A stretch of 64,000 nt of DNA from Lachnospira sp. (GTDB lineage Bacteria > Bacillota > Clostridia > Lachnospirales > Lachnospiraceae), in NCBI GenBank assembly GCA_017621205.1, contig JAGATQ010000006.1, positions 97,576 through 161,575 of the forward strand, read 5' to 3'. A model generated the notes under the pieces. It was not told the DNA's origin, searched no databases, and was given only the letters and a program-made list of their open reading frames with translations. Each line of letters starts with the position of its first letter. The stretch's first letter is position 1. This document shows positions 8,174 through 18,839 of this stretch, piece by piece. A program made the translations under genes and the position numbers.

Positions 8174-8482
8174 ATGGTAGAAGAGATTATGAACACGATT
8201 CAGGCTACGGAAAATCAAATGGAGGAAATCAGAAAACAGGCAAAAAGGGAATGTGAGAGGATATCTTCAGAGGGCGAAGAGTGGATTCGGCAGTATGAGC
8301 AGCGGGAGAGAGAGGAGCTTAACTATGAACTTGAGCAGCGGCGTGCCGAACAGACTATTAAGCAGGAGCAGGATAAGCAGCAGGCAGAAGAAGAATGGGA
8401 GAAAAAGGGGAACTGGTTAAGAGAACAGGCTGTTTTAAAGGAGCGACGTGCCATTGACCTTATTTTGAAGCAATTAGCATAA
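8174..8482 (+). CDS. V-type ATP synthase peripheral-stalk subunit (G/H-like)
   Basis: 102 residues, almost entirely a charged coiled coil rich in Glu, Gln, Arg and Lys (for example EGEEWIRQYEQREREELNYE). In V/A-type ATPases a short coiled-coil subunit (called G, H or NtpF) pairs with subunit E to make the peripheral stalk. Its place as first gene of the operon, 18 bases before subunit I, is typical. Coiled coils give little family signal, so the call depends on position and length. Confidence 0.75.
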   Translation: MVEEIMNTIQATENQMEEIRKQAKRECERISSEGEEWIRQYEQREREELNYELEQRRAEQTIKQEQDKQQAEEEWEKKGNWLREQAVLKERRAIDLILKQLA

Positions 8483-8500
8483 CAGGAGGAGGGGGAGACA

Positions 8501-10510
8501 ATGGCGGTTTGCAGGGTGCAACGTATGGTGCTTTGTGGTTTAAAGCAGGACAGAAAAAAGATATTAGATATTCTACAACAAATGAATTGTTTTGAGCCGG
8601 CTAAGCTAATGGAAAATACAGTTTTTCCGAAGGAAAGTCAGGAGCGTACCCTTTCCCAATTAGAGCAGATGAAACGGGATGCGAAGGATAGCCTTGTGAT
8701 TTTAAATCAGCACAATCAGGAAGACTCCGGACTTAAGGCTGGTCTTTGTGGGAAAATAACATTCTCCCCAAAGGAAAGAAAAGAATTGCAGGCGAATCGT
8801 GAAAAGCTGTTATTTGTTACCCGTGAAATCATTGAGAGGCAGAGGGAATATGAAAAAAAGCAAGAACAGCTTGAGGCGATAAAAGATAAGCTGGAAGCAA
8901 TTACTCCATGGTTGGCACTGTCGGTTCCTATGCGGGAAGCCAAAACAAGGTATACCAAGGTGGTGTTGGGCAGCTTGCCGGAACAATGGAGTGTAGAGAG
9001 GCTTTATGAGGTATTACAGCAGGAGGATAGGATTCTTTGTGAACCGGTAATTATTTCACAGGATAAGCAAAAGACCTATATTGCTTTTGTCTTGTTCAGG
9101 GAACAGGAGGAGGCGTTGAAAAAACGGTTCAAACCATTGGGAATGCTGCCTCCAGCTATCGATTGTCTTGATTATCCGTTAAAGGCAAAGGAAAAATGGG
9201 AAAAGGAATACAAGGTTATAAAAATCCGTCGTAAGGAACTTAGGGCAGAGTTTGAATCCTATGAAAAATATAGGAAGGCATTAGAGTGGTTTTATGATGA
9301 TTGTGCCGCAAGAATAGAGAAATATCATCTGGTACAGGAGCTATCTCAATCGGAACAGACTTTTTTCCTACAGGGCTATATATTGAAAAATCAGATAGAA
9401 CAGCTTAGGCAGCAGCTTGCCCCGTATGATGTCGTGATGGAGCTTAATGATATCAAGCCGCAGGAGGAGGCTCCTGTTGTTTTAACCAATAACTCTTTTT
9501 CTTCCTCCTTTAAGGGTGTAGTGGAAGCGTTTGGTTTACCGGGATATCATTCCCTGGACCCCACAACAATTATGTCATTTTTCTATGTGTTTTTATTTGG
9601 ACTGATGCTTTCGGATGCGGCGTATGGTGCTTTGATTGTGATAGCGTGTGGCTGGCTATTGCTAAAATATAAAAAAATGCAGTCAAGCTTGAAACAGTCC
9701 ATACAATTATTTTTCTGGTGTGGCTGGTCCACTCTGATTTGGGGGATGTTATTTGGAGGTTATTATGGTGACTTGATTACTGTCGTCAGCCGGACCTTTT
9801 TTGGAACAGAGGTTGAAATTCCGGCTCTATGGTTTGTCCCTCTGAATAATCCTATGAAGCTTTTGATGTATTCCATGCTCTTTGGAGTGATTCATCTTTT
9901 TACCGGATTATTTTTAAAGGGTTACGAGCTTATAAGAAAAGGAGAAATCAAGGCAGCAATACTGGATGTTGGCTTATGGTTTATATTATTGTCAGGATTG
10001 TTGGTTTTACTTCTTCCAAGTGAGATTTTTTCCTCTATTGCAGGAACACACTTTGAATTTCCAGAATGGCTGAACCAGTTAGGACTTTATGGAAGCATCG
10101 CTTCAGCGGCTGGTATTTTCCTGTTTGCAGGGCGTCATAGTAAAAACTGGGGGGTACGGCTTGCATTAGGTGCGTATGATTTATATAACATCACCGGATG
10201 GCTTAGTGATGTATTGTCCTATTCAAGACTTTTGGCACTCGGTCTCGCTACCGGAGTCATTGCTCAGGTAGTAAACCAGATGGGGAGTATGCTGGGAAAT
10301 AGTATCTGGGGAGTGTTGTTATTTATCATTGTTTTTATAATTGGACACAGTCTCAATTTGGCAATTAATTTGTTGGGAGCATATGTTCATACCAACCGGT
10401 TGCAGTATGTAGAATTTTTTGGAAAGTTCTATGAGGGTGGGGGAAAGGTGTTTCAGCCCTTTGGGTATCATACAAAATATGTGCATGCGGCAGGCGACAA
10501 TGGAGAATAG
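8501..10510 (+). CDS. ntpI: V-type ATP synthase subunit I (membrane stator, a-subunit)
   Basis: 669 residues, normal for the bacterial/archaeal V-ATPase I subunit. The N-terminal half (about 1-350) is soluble and coiled-coil rich. The C-terminal half holds seven or eight membrane segments, beginning at MSFFYVFLFGLMLSDAAYGA. The family's conserved block DVLSYSRLLALGLATGVIA (about residues 570-588) is intact; its arginine faces the proteolipid glutamate in the ion path. Start by AGGAGG 11 bases upstream. Subunit I forms the two ion half-channels against the K ring. Confidence 0.95.
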   Translation: MAVCRVQRMVLCGLKQDRKKILDILQQMNCFEPAKLMENTVFPKESQERTLSQLEQMKRDAKDSLVILNQHNQEDSGLKAGLCGKITFSPKERKELQANREKLLFVTREIIERQREYEKKQEQLEAIKDKLEAITPWLALSVPMREAKTRYTKVVLGSLPEQWSVERLYEVLQQEDRILCEPVIISQDKQKTYIAFVLFREQEEALKKRFKPLGMLPPAIDCLDYPLKAKEKWEKEYKVIKIRRKELRAEFESYEKYRKALEWFYDDCAARIEKYHLVQELSQSEQTFFLQGYILKNQIEQLRQQLAPYDVVMELNDIKPQEEAPVVLTNNSFSSSFKGVVEAFGLPGYHSLDPTTIMSFFYVFLFGLMLSDAAYGALIVIACGWLLLKYKKMQSSLKQSIQLFFWCGWSTLIWGMLFGGYYGDLITVVSRTFFGTEVEIPALWFVPLNNPMKLLMYSMLFGVIHLFTGLFLKGYELIRKGEIKAAILDVGLWFILLSGLLVLLLPSEIFSSIAGTHFEFPEWLNQLGLYGSIASAAGIFLFAGRHSKNWGVRLALGAYDLYNITGWLSDVLSYSRLLALGLATGVIAQVVNQMGSMLGNSIWGVLLFIIVFIIGHSLNLAINLLGAYVHTNRLQYVEFFGKFYEGGGKVFQPFGYHTKYVHAAGDNGE

Positions 10511-10537
10511 AATGTTAAAAGAAAGGAGATAGCCTGA

Positions 10538-11047
<510 letters not shown>

Positions 11048-11096
11048 AATAACGATAACTATGTTTTTCAAGACAATAATAACGGTGGGGGAAGCT

Positions 11097-11699
11097 ATGA
11101 AAAATTTAGAGGAAATGAAGGGACAATTACTGAACTGTGCCAGGGAAGAAGCAAGAGAGATGGTGGCACAGACGAAAAAAGAAATAGAGGAACGAAAGAA
11201 GGAGGAGGAGGAACGAATCAATTGCAGACTTTCCTCTTTACGGCAAAAGGAGGAACGGGCATTAAGGGATTCGTATTTGAATTATCAGGAGCAGCTAAAG
11301 AAGCAGGGTGAGCTTTATGTACTTCGTGAAAAGCAGAAACAGATTGAAGAGCTGATTACGAAAGCATATCATGAAATATTAAAATGGAAAGAGGACAATT
11401 ATTTTTCCTTTCTGGAATCGCTCATTACTGCGAGGATGAGAGCAGAAGACGGTATTCTCTATTTTGGAGAACGGGATTTAAACCGATTGCCTAAAAATTT
11501 TGAAAAAATATTAAATAAGCAAGCAAAGAAAATGCAGGGCAGTATCACTATTGCTAAGGAGCCTGCGTTGATAGAGGGAGGCTTCATTCTCTGTTATGGT
11601 GGTATTGAGGAGAATGCAAGTATAGATGCGTTGTTTGAAGCATTGCATGAACAGATGACAGATAGCTTAAATCAGCTTTTGTTTGAGGCAGAAGCATAA
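11097..11699 (+). CDS. ntpE: V-type ATP synthase subunit E (peripheral stalk)
   Basis: About 200 residues. The N-terminal 100 residues are a charged coiled coil (VAQTKKEIEERKKEEEER), and the C-terminal half is a compact domain with EGGFILCYGGIEENASIDAL, which matches the conserved subunit E end (GGF...NNSFDA type). The ATG at 11097 is chosen over 11061 because GGTGGGGGA precedes it and family proteins start at MKNLEE-like sequence. E pairs with the short coiled-coil subunit at 8174 and holds the A3B3 head to subunit I. Confidence 0.9.
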   Translation: MKNLEEMKGQLLNCAREEAREMVAQTKKEIEERKKEEEERINCRLSSLRQKEERALRDSYLNYQEQLKKQGELYVLREKQKQIEELITKAYHEILKWKEDNYFSFLESLITARMRAEDGILYFGERDLNRLPKNFEKILNKQAKKMQGSITIAKEPALIEGGFILCYGGIEENASIDALFEALHEQMTDSLNQLLFEAEA

Positions 11700-11741
11700 G
11701 GAGTGTTGTCGGATTATTTTAGAGGATAAGGAGGAAATGCT

Positions 11742-12728
11742 ATGAGAGGGGGAGAAAAACAGACCTTTATTAGTTACCCATATGCAACGGCGTGTATTCG
11801 CTCCATGGAAGGAACCATGTTAAGGCTGCAGGAATATAAGGAGCTTGCAGCAATCAGGCAGGTGCCGGAATGTATTAACAGGTTGAGAGCACTCGGTTTT
11901 TTTGAAGGAATAAACGCTTCGCTAGAGGAGTTATTATCCTATGAGCAGGAACGCACCCTTAAACTGCTAAGTCGCTGTGTTTCTGACTTATCATCCTTTT
12001 CCATTTTTTTTCTTCCTCATCAATTTCACAATTTAAAGGCAGCAGTAAAAAGCTTAAATACATCTATCCATCCAACACCTATTTATTATGATGGTGAATT
12101 TGATAAAAGGGAATTGATTGAGACAAGTATTGTGAACAAGGCATTTGACCATCTGCCAGATTATATGCAGAAAACAGCTAAGGAGGCATATAAGGTCTAC
12201 CTTCATTCTGGAGATGGAATGCTTTCTGATACTTTGATTGACCGTGGCTTATTAGAGGCAGTAAAGAGGATGGGGGAAGCCTCGCAAGAGACCGCCATCA
12301 AACAGTATGCCAAAACCTATCTTTCTCTTGCAAACCTGAAGCTTTCTTTTCGGCTTGTACGATGGGAGACATCCTCATCTTTTTTGGAGCAGGCATTGGT
12401 GGAGGGGGGAGAGTTTAGCAAGGACCGGTTAAAAACAGCAATTTTATCCGGGAAGCAGGAGCTTATTTCATATCTTAATAGTACCTCCTACCGTGAGGGG
12501 GTAACGGCTTACCAAAACTCCCCTGCTACATTCGAATGCTGGTGTGACAAGGAATTGTACCGGAAGGTCGCAGCAGGAAAAAGCAACTCCTTTTCCCTTG
12601 GACCGTTAGTCGCTTTTTTTGTGGCGAGAGAGAATGAAATGAAGTCTCTTCGTTTTTTATTTACAGGAATTAAAAATCAGTTATCCGAGGAATGGATATT
12701 GGAAAGGATGCGGACCGTTTATGAGTAA
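11742..12728 (+). CDS. ntpC: V-type ATP synthase subunit C (d-like rotor cap)
   Basis: 328 residues, the size of the NtpC/AtpC subunit that sits on the proteolipid ring and connects it to the central stalk. The family N-terminus with Y-P-Y-A-T-A-C-I-R-S is present near residue 10, followed by an all-helical protein. AAGGAGGA precedes the start. It overlaps the next gene by eight bases, which suggests coupled translation with subunit F. Confidence 0.88.
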   Translation: MRGGEKQTFISYPYATACIRSMEGTMLRLQEYKELAAIRQVPECINRLRALGFFEGINASLEELLSYEQERTLKLLSRCVSDLSSFSIFFLPHQFHNLKAAVKSLNTSIHPTPIYYDGEFDKRELIETSIVNKAFDHLPDYMQKTAKEAYKVYLHSGDGMLSDTLIDRGLLEAVKRMGEASQETAIKQYAKTYLSLANLKLSFRLVRWETSSSFLEQALVEGGEFSKDRLKTAILSGKQELISYLNSTSYREGVTAYQNSPATFECWCDKELYRKVAAGKSNSFSLGPLVAFFVARENEMKSLRFLFTGIKNQLSEEWILERMRTVYE

Positions 12729-13035
12729 TATGGTGATGCTTGGGGATTATGATAGTATATTTGGATTTACGGCGGTGGGAATTACAGTATATCCCGTGAA
12801 AACCATGGAAGAGGCACGAAAGCAGTTCAAACATTTTAAGAGACAGGAAACAGAGGTAATTTTTATCACGGAGCAGTTCGCTCTTGAATTAGCAGAGGAG
12901 ATAAAGGAGATGCGGGAAAAGAGCGATATTGCTGTAATATTGATACCGGGACTTCATGGAAATACCGGGGAAGGGATTGCAAATATAAAAAAAATGGTGG
13001 AGCGGGCAGTTGGGTCTGATATTTTGTTTAGTTAG
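12721..13035 (+). CDS. V-type ATP synthase subunit F (central stalk)
   Basis: 104 residues with the Rossmann-like alternation of subunit F: GDYDSIFGFTAVGI near the N-terminus, VIFITEQFALEL in the middle, and VILIPGLHGNTGEGIANIKK near the end, close to the family's IP...G motif. F binds subunit D in the rotor shaft and can act as a brake on hydrolysis. The gene starts inside the end of subunit C (ATGAGTAA overlap) and is followed by 47 bases before subunit A. Confidence 0.92.
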   Translation: MSNMVMLGDYDSIFGFTAVGITVYPVKTMEEARKQFKHFKRQETEVIFITEQFALELAEEIKEMREKSDIAVILIPGLHGNTGEGIANIKKMVERAVGSDILFS

Positions 13036-13082
13036 TTTTTATAGACAATCTCAAAAAAAGTGTATGAAAGGAGAATAGGGGT

Positions 13083-14846
13083 TTGAGCAAAGGTGTTATT
13101 AGGAAGGTTTCTGGTCCGCTGGTAATCGCTAGTGGGATGCGGGACGCGAATATGTTTGATGTGGTACGGGTAAGTCATCAGCGGTTGATTGGAGAGATTA
13201 TTGAGATGCATGGGGATGAGGCATCGATTCAGGTATATGAAGAGACTTCCGGGTTGAAGCCCGGAGAGGAAGTCGTTTCTATGGGGGTACCAATGTCTGT
13301 AGAATTGGGACCAGGCTTGATTACCAGTATTTATGATGGCATTCAGCGACCTCTTAATTCTATTATGGAGGTGGCTGGCAATCTACTAAAGCGAGGTGTG
13401 GAGGTAGCAGCACTTGACCGCAGCAAAAAATGGGAATTTAGGGCTACCGTTTCCAAAGGAGATAGAGTAGTGTCTGGTGACGTGCTTGGTACGGTAGAAG
13501 AGACTCCTGTTGTCACACAGAAAATCATGGTTCCGAATGGCATAGAAGGAACAGTCACCTCTATCCAGTCTGGTTCTTTTACAGTGGATGATTTTATTGC
13601 TACGATAGAAACGAAGGAGGGGGAGCAATCTATTACTATGTTGCAACGCTGGCCTGTGCGAAAGGGAAGGCCGTATCGGCGTAAGCTGCCCCCTAAAATG
13701 CCATTGGTTACAGGACAACGGGTGGTAGATACCTTTTTCCCTCTGGCAAAGGGAGGGGTTGCGGCTGTTCCGGGTCCTTTTGGAAGTGGAAAAACAGTAA
13801 TTCAGCATCAGCTTGCGAAATGGGCAGAGGTAGATATTGTTGTTTATATTGGCTGTGGAGAACGGGGCAATGAGATGACAGATGTATTAAATGAATTCCC
13901 AGAGCTGATTGACCCAAAGACAAAACAATCCTTAATGCAGCGGACAGTATTGATAGCCAATACTTCAGATATGCCAGTGGCAGCGAGAGAGGCATCCATC
14001 TATACAGGAATTACGATTGCGGAATATTTTCGGGATATGGGTTATTCCGTGGCACTGATGGCAGACTCTACTTCCCGCTGGGCGGAGGCTTTACGGGAGA
14101 TGTCCGGCCGCCTTTCGGAAATGCCCGGAGAGGAAGGGTATCCTGCCTATCTCGGCAGCCGTCTTGCCCAATTTTACGAACGGGCAGGGCAGGTGGTGAC
14201 ATTGGGACAACAGGAACGGGAAGGGGCATTGTCTGTGATTGGTGCGGTGTCTCCTCCGGGTGGTGATATATCAGAACCCGTATCACAGGCAACCCTTAGA
14301 ATTGTGAAAGTGTTTTGGGGATTGGATTCCGCTTTGGCATACCGCCGTCATTTTCCGGCAATCAATTGGTTGAACAGTTATTCGTTATATCTCGACAATA
14401 TGAAGGACTGGTATGGGGAATTTGTTGCACAGGATTTTCTTGAGCTTCGGCAAAGGATGATGACATTGCTTCAGGAAGAGGCGGAGCTTGAGGAAGTGGT
14501 GAAAATGGTGGGAATGGATGCCCTTTCTGATATGGACAGACTAAAGCTTGAAGCGGCACGTTCCATCCGGGAAGATTTTTTGCATCAGAATTCCTTTCAT
14601 GAAGTGGATACCTATACTTCGCTTACCAAGCAGTACCATATGATGCAGTTGATTATGGAATATTATGAAAAAGCAAAGGAAGTGCTTGATAAGGGCGGTG
14701 ACATTGAAAAGGTGCTAAGCATTGCTGTAAGAGAGACAATTGGACGTTTTAAATATGTCACAGAGCAGCAGATAGAGGAGGAGTATCATAAAGTAAGTAA
14801 GGAGCTTGTACGAGAGCTTTCAGAGGTATGTAAAGAGGAGGAGTAG
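13083..14846 (+). CDS. ntpA: V-type ATP synthase catalytic subunit A
   Basis: 587 residues, full length. Walker A is GPFGSGKT at about residue 232. The non-homologous insertion of A subunits (about 115-200, with [15 protein letters not shown]) separates it from F-type beta. The catalytic glutamate lies in [15 protein letters not shown], and [20 protein letters not shown] and [12 protein letters not shown] are family signatures. The start is TTG at 13083, ten bases after AAAGGAG. Three A and three B subunits make the ATP-hydrolysing or synthesising head. Confidence 0.97.
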   Translation: MSKGVIRKVSGPLVIASGMRDANMFDVVRVSHQRLIGEIIEMHGDEASIQVYEETSGLKPGEEVVSMGVPMSVELGPGLITSIYDGIQRPLNSIMEVAGNLLKRGVEVAALDRSKKWEFRATVSKGDRVVSGDVLGTVEETPVVTQKIMVPNGIEGTVTSIQSGSFTVDDFIATIETKEGEQSITMLQRWPVRKGRPYRRKLPPKMPLVTGQRVVDTFFPLAKGGVAAVPGPFGSGKTVIQHQLAKWAEVDIVVYIGCGERGNEMTDVLNEFPELIDPKTKQSLMQRTVLIANTSDMPVAAREASIYTGITIAEYFRDMGYSVALMADSTSRWAEALREMSGRLSEMPGEEGYPAYLGSRLAQFYERAGQVVTLGQQEREGALSVIGAVSPPGGDISEPVSQATLRIVKVFWGLDSALAYRRHFPAINWLNSYSLYLDNMKDWYGEFVAQDFLELRQRMMTLLQEEAELEEVVKMVGMDALSDMDRLKLEAARSIREDFLHQNSFHEVDTYTSLTKQYHMMQLIMEYYEKAKEVLDKGGDIEKVLSIAVRETIGRFKYVTEQQIEEEYHKVSKELVRELSEVCKEEE

Positions 14847-14848
14847 CA

Positions 14849-16231
14849 ATGCCAAAGGAATATCGAACCATTGAGGAGGTAGCGGGACCGCTGGTGCTTG
14901 TCCGTGGCGTAGAGGAGGTTGCTTTTGATGAATTAGGGGAAATTCTTCTTGCGAACGGAGAAATACGCAGATGCCGTGTGTTGGAAATAGATGGGAGCAA
15001 TGCCCTGGTGCAGTTATTTGAAGCATCTACAGGAATTAATCTGGCTGAGAGTAAGGTACGTTTTTTAGGAAGGAGCATGGAGCTTTCTGTATCGAAGGAG
15101 ATGCTTGGGAGAGTCTTTGATGGTCTTGGAAATCCTATCGATGATGGTCCTGCTTTATTGCCAACGGCTCGAATGGATATTAACGGACTGCCAATGAATC
15201 CGGCAGCGAGAAATTATCCGGAGGAATTTATTCAGACAGGAATTTCTGCGATTGATGGGTTAAATACACTGGTGCGTGGACAGAAGCTTCCCATTTTCTC
15301 TGCTTCGGGGCTTCCCCATGCAAGACTGGCAGCACAGATAGCAAGACAGGCAAAGGTGCTTGGTACAGAGGAAAATTTTGCAGTTGTATTTGCTGCAATG
15401 GGCATTACCTTTGAGGAGTCCAATTATTTTATAGAAAGCTTTCGTAGCACAGGAGCATTGGAACGGACAGTTTTATTTATCAATCTTGCAAATGACCCTG
15501 CTATTGAACGAATTGCTACTCCGAGAATGGCGTTAACTGCAGCAGAATATCTTGCGTTCGAGGAAGATATGCATGTGCTTGTTATTCTGACGGATATTAC
15601 CAATTATGCGGATGCATTGCGGGAGGTGTCTGCTGCGAGAAAGGAAGTACCAGGCAGAAGAGGGTATCCCGGCTATATGTATACAGATTTGGCATCATTA
15701 TATGAGCGTGCCGGACGGCTTCGGGATAAAAAGGGAAGTATTACGATGATTCCGATATTAACCATGCCAGAGGATGATAAAACGCATCCGATTCCTGATT
15801 TGACAGGCTATATTACCGAAGGACAGATTATATTGAGCCGGGAACTATTCCGTCGGGGCGTTTTGCCTCCGGTTGATGTGCTTCCCTCTTTGTCCCGGTT
15901 GAAGGATAAAGGAATCGGGGAGGGCAAGACGAGAGCAGACCACTCTGCTACGATGAACCAGCTCTTTTCTGCTTATGCAAGGGGGAAGGAAGCCAAGGAG
16001 CTGATGGTGATTTTAGGGGAGGCAGCATTGACGGAGATGGACCTGCGATATGCGAGGTTTGCGGATGCCTTTGAAGAGGAATATGTTTCCCAAGGTTTTG
16101 AAAGTGACCGCTCGATTGAGGAGACGCTAACAATCGGCTGGAGACTGTTATCCATGCTTCCGAGAACAGAGCTAAAGAGAATTGATGACCAATTTCTGGA
16201 TGAGTATTATCAAAAAAATGAGGAGGTGTAA
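14849..16231 (+). CDS. ntpB: V-type ATP synthase regulatory subunit B
   Basis: 460 residues, full length. The protein has the nucleotide-fold core without a Walker A lysine, as expected for the non-catalytic B subunit: the P-loop position reads [26 protein letters not shown] and the [15 protein letters not shown] block are conserved B signatures. It begins two bases after subunit A's stop, behind AGAGGAGG, so the A and B subunits are tightly coupled, as their 3:3 ratio requires. Confidence 0.97.
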   Translation: MPKEYRTIEEVAGPLVLVRGVEEVAFDELGEILLANGEIRRCRVLEIDGSNALVQLFEASTGINLAESKVRFLGRSMELSVSKEMLGRVFDGLGNPIDDGPALLPTARMDINGLPMNPAARNYPEEFIQTGISAIDGLNTLVRGQKLPIFSASGLPHARLAAQIARQAKVLGTEENFAVVFAAMGITFEESNYFIESFRSTGALERTVLFINLANDPAIERIATPRMALTAAEYLAFEEDMHVLVILTDITNYADALREVSAARKEVPGRRGYPGYMYTDLASLYERAGRLRDKKGSITMIPILTMPEDDKTHPIPDLTGYITEGQIILSRELFRRGVLPPVDVLPSLSRLKDKGIGEGKTRADHSATMNQLFSAYARGKEAKELMVILGEAALTEMDLRYARFADAFEEEYVSQGFESDRSIEETLTIGWRLLSMLPRTELKRIDDQFLDEYYQKNEEV

Positions 16232-16236
16232 GCCTA

Positions 16237-16779
16237 ATGGCAAGCATCAGAGTGAATCCTACCCGGATGGAGTTGAACCGTTTAAAGAGAAAGCGTCTTA
16301 CTGCAACGAAGGGGCATCGTCTGCTTAAGGATAAAAGAGATGAGCTGATGCGGCAGTTTTTACAATTAGTTCAAGAGACAATGGAGCTTCGCAAGAAGGT
16401 GGAGGATGCTATTAAGCAGGCAAATGTAGGCTTCTTGGTTGCAAAGGCAAGTATGTCTTTAGAGAGCTTAAATGTCGCCTTTATGGGGAGTGGGGATGAT
16501 GCGAAGCGGTATGGCTATGCCTTTACCTCCTTTGATTTGGATGAGGCAGTGGAGCGACTTACTGCCATTTACCCTGATATGGTAAATCTCGCCCGTTTAG
16601 AGCACCGTTGTGAGAAATTATCCGCTGAGATAGAAAAAACCCGGCGCAGGGTGAATGCACTGGAATATGTAGTAATACCGGATACAGAAGAGCAGATGCG
16701 CTACATTTCCATGAAGCTTGATGAGAATGAGAGAGGTACACAAACCCGGCTTATGAAAATCAAGGAACAGATGTATTAG
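16237..16779 (+). CDS. ntpD: V-type ATP synthase subunit D (central shaft)
   Basis: 180 residues, slightly shorter than the usual 200-210. The N-terminus NPTRMELNRLKRKRLTATKG is nearly invariant in subunit D, and the C-terminal helix contains RRVNALEYVVIPDTEEQMRY, another family signature. The protein is a long helical hairpin that forms the rotor shaft inside A3B3. It is the last gene of the operon. Its stop codon lies inside the left arm of an inverted-repeat element (16777-16850). Confidence 0.95.
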   Translation: MASIRVNPTRMELNRLKRKRLTATKGHRLLKDKRDELMRQFLQLVQETMELRKKVEDAIKQANVGFLVAKASMSLESLNVAFMGSGDDAKRYGYAFTSFDLDEAVERLTAIYPDMVNLARLEHRCEKLSAEIEKTRRRVNALEYVVIPDTEEQMRYISMKLDENERGTQTRLMKIKEQMY

Positions 16780-16850
16780 TACATCATAAACTAAGTATCT
16801 TAAAGTTTATCCTTCGTCAAACTATCAAGAACTTAATTTACGATGTACTA
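16777..16850. repeat. MITE-like inverted-repeat element, short copy
   Basis: A 74-base element with 20-base ends TAGTACATCATAAACTAAGT and ACTTAATTTACGATGTACTA, complementary at 18 of 20 positions. Its reverse complement matches both ends of the longer element at 19162-19373, including the inner words TTCTTGATAGTT and AAACTTTAAGATA. There is no coding capacity. It starts at the stop codon of ntpD and may also act as a terminator-like hairpin. Confidence 0.7.
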
Positions 16851-16885
16851 GCAGTGATAACATTTTGGTTTTGGATGGAAAAATA

Positions 16886-16914
16886 TTGAAATATCAATTA
16901 TTTTATATTATGAT
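16886..16914 (+). promoter_or_regulatory. Sigma-A promoter of galE
   Basis: TTGAAA at 16886-16891 and TATGAT at 16909-16914 with a 17-base AT-rich spacer, about 60 bases upstream of galE. Confidence 0.6.
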
Positions 16915-16973
16915 GAACTTAGCGTAATAGTACAAACGTCTAATTAAACTATATTTATATGAGGTGAATAATA

Positions 16974-17981
16974 ATGAAGATTTTAGTTACTGGTGGTACA
17001 GGGTATATTGGTTCCCATACTTGTGTGGAGCTTTTGAATCAAGGACATGAAGTTGTCATATTTGACAATCTTTTTAATTCACAGGAGGATATAGTAGATA
17101 AGATTGAACGTATTACGGGGAAAAGACCAGTGTTTTACAAAGCAGACATGCTCAATAAGGAGGAGCTTCGTCCGGTTTTTGAGGAGCATACCTTTGATGC
17201 TGTAATCCATTTTGCCGGACTAAAGGCAGTTGGGGAATCGGTGCAAAAGCCGCTCTGGTACTATCATAATAATATTACCGGAACACTTACATTGTGCGAG
17301 ATGATGAATGAGTATGGATGTAAACGGATTATATTTAGTTCTTCTGCTACGGTGTACGGCTCTCCTAAAACAGTGCCAATCACGGAGGATTTTCCTCTTA
17401 GTACAACGAATCCTTATGGAAGCACGAAACTGATGTTAGAGCGGATTCTATCTGATTTATGTGTGCCGGACCCAGAGTGGAGTGTCGTACTTTTACGTTA
17501 TTTTAATCCAATTGGTGCCCATGAGAGTGGGTTGATTGGAGAGTGCCCGAATGGGATTCCCAACAATCTTATGCCCTATATTATGCAGGTAGCAATTGGT
17601 AAGCTGCCATGTCTCGGTGTGTTTGGCAATGACTACGACACACCAGATGGAACCGGAGTGAGAGATTACATTCATGTGGTGGATTTGGCAAAGGGGCATG
17701 TAAATGCGGTGGACAAAGTAACTTCTACTACAGGGGTTAATATCTATAATCTTGGCACTGGTAATGGATATTCCGTATTGGATATCGTCAAGGCATTTGA
17801 GGCAGCTAATGGTGTGAAGATTCCATATGAGATAAAACCACGTCGTGCCGGGGATATTGCAATGTGCTATGCGAATCCGAAGAAGGCAAAGGAAGAGCTT
17901 GGTTGGGAAGCGGAATATGATTTGGAGAGAATGTGTAAGGATTCGTGGAGATTTATACAGGAATATAGTAAGGGGGAATAG
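16974..17981 (+). CDS. galE: UDP-glucose 4-epimerase
   Basis: 335 residues, the standard GalE length. The N-terminal NAD-binding motif is GGTGYIGSHT (residues 7-16). The catalytic serine and tyrosine lie in SSSATVYG and the downstream YGSTK (Tyr-x-x-x-Lys). RYFNPIGAHESGLIGECPNG and the late NLGTGNGYSVLDIV block are family signatures. The enzyme interconverts UDP-glucose and UDP-galactose in the Leloir pathway and for surface glycans. Start by GAGGTG. No other galactose genes are nearby, so a role in envelope sugar supply is as likely as galactose use. Confidence 0.97.
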   Translation: MKILVTGGTGYIGSHTCVELLNQGHEVVIFDNLFNSQEDIVDKIERITGKRPVFYKADMLNKEELRPVFEEHTFDAVIHFAGLKAVGESVQKPLWYYHNNITGTLTLCEMMNEYGCKRIIFSSSATVYGSPKTVPITEDFPLSTTNPYGSTKLMLERILSDLCVPDPEWSVVLLRYFNPIGAHESGLIGECPNGIPNNLMPYIMQVAIGKLPCLGVFGNDYDTPDGTGVRDYIHVVDLAKGHVNAVDKVTSTTGVNIYNLGTGNGYSVLDIVKAFEAANGVKIPYEIKPRRAGDIAMCYANPKKAKEELGWEAEYDLERMCKDSWRFIQEYSKGE

Positions 17982-17991
17982 GGGGGAAACT

Positions 17992-18369
17992 ATGTGGTTT
18001 TATATTACAATGTTTATCTGTAATTTGTTAATTCCATTTTTAATGATTGTCATTGGTAATATCATGTATAAGCATCCCCCTCAGAATATAAATGGATGGA
18101 TTGGTTATCGCACTACAAGGTCAATGAAAAATGAGGACACGTGGCAATTTGCCCATCACTGTTGTGGGAGAATTTGGTTTAAGGCGGGTTTCATTTTAAT
18201 AATTCCTACGATGATTGCCATGATGCCATTTATACATAGTAATGATGATGTGATTGGATTAGTGTCATTGATTATTGAGGGGATACAGCTTGTAGTATTG
18301 TTTGGTACAATAGCTCCGGTCGAAGCGGCTTTGAAGAGAAAGTTTGAGGATGGGGAAGGGAATGTTTAA
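17992..18369 (+). CDS. SdpI-family membrane protein
   Basis: 125 residues with three probable membrane segments (about 4-24, 62-82 and 88-110). The motif P-P-Q-N-I-N-G-W-I-G-Y-R-T followed by SMKNEDTWQFAH is diagnostic of the SdpI/YhfL family. In Bacillus subtilis SdpI gives immunity to the SdpC toxin and signals its presence, but most relatives are uncharacterised. No sdpC-like toxin is nearby. The start at 17992 follows GGGGGGAAA and lies 11 bases after galE, so the two may be cotranscribed. Confidence 0.8.
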   Translation: MWFYITMFICNLLIPFLMIVIGNIMYKHPPQNINGWIGYRTTRSMKNEDTWQFAHHCCGRIWFKAGFILIIPTMIAMMPFIHSNDDVIGLVSLIIEGIQLVVLFGTIAPVEAALKRKFEDGEGNV

Positions 18370-18435
18370 GGGCGGGTGACAGTCTTGATGGTTATATAGG
18401 GCTAAATGAAAGATAAAACAAGTAGGAGGTAGTTA

Positions 18436-18584
18436 ATGCCAAAGGTGCAAGATATTATGAAAATGAACCGGTTTATGGAAGTACTATAGATGATATTGAT
18501 ATGATGGTTGTTGCAGAATACTGCAATAAAATTCACTATGGAAAGCAGCCGGAGGAATATATTAAGCAAAATAAAAATTGTTAA
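18436..18584 (+). pseudogene. Small gene with a probable one-base frameshift
   Basis: AGGAGGT precedes ATG CCA AAG, but that frame stops after 17 codons. Shifting by one base after the third codon gives a smooth continuation: MPK, then GARYYENEPVYGSTIDDID and about 27 more residues ending at TAA 18582. Loss of one A in the CCAAAGG run would explain it. The family is unknown. Either the gene is dead or there is a sequencing error in the short run. Confidence 0.4.
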
Positions 18585-18839
18585 TCTTCTCATTTGAGAG
18601 TGTTTAATAATTGTTATAGGCTATCATAAAAAATACCGTCAACCCTTGAAAATATTAAATTTAAGCAAGTTAATTTTACTTCATTCATTACATCATTTCT
18701 ATCGTTCCCCTCATGATTGCAAATGCTGATAAGGGCAAAAATGAGGGAAAGAAAAAATTATAATATCAGATAACAAATAATGAAAAGGTAATCGGTCTAA
18801 AAGATATGCTTAAATTTTAGAATACAAGGAGTTGATGAT

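Noticed and set aside
3589..8189. The 16 bases at the start of the gene at 3589 are identical to those at the start of the gene at 8174 (ATGGTAGAAGAGATTA).
   Set aside because: Both encode Met-Val-Glu-Glu-Ile and similarity stops there, so chance plus codon bias is the simplest explanation.
13386..13808. A 140-codon minus-strand frame within ntpA.
   Set aside because: It lies fully within a highly conserved catalytic gene, has no ribosome site, and its sequence is Ser/Arg/Thr-rich in the way of antisense shadows.
18670..18770. A short open stretch (FYFIHYIISIVPLMIANADK) upstream of the 74-residue gene.
   Set aside because: It has under 30 codons after a stop, no start codon with a ribosome site, and could arise by chance in AT-rich sequence.
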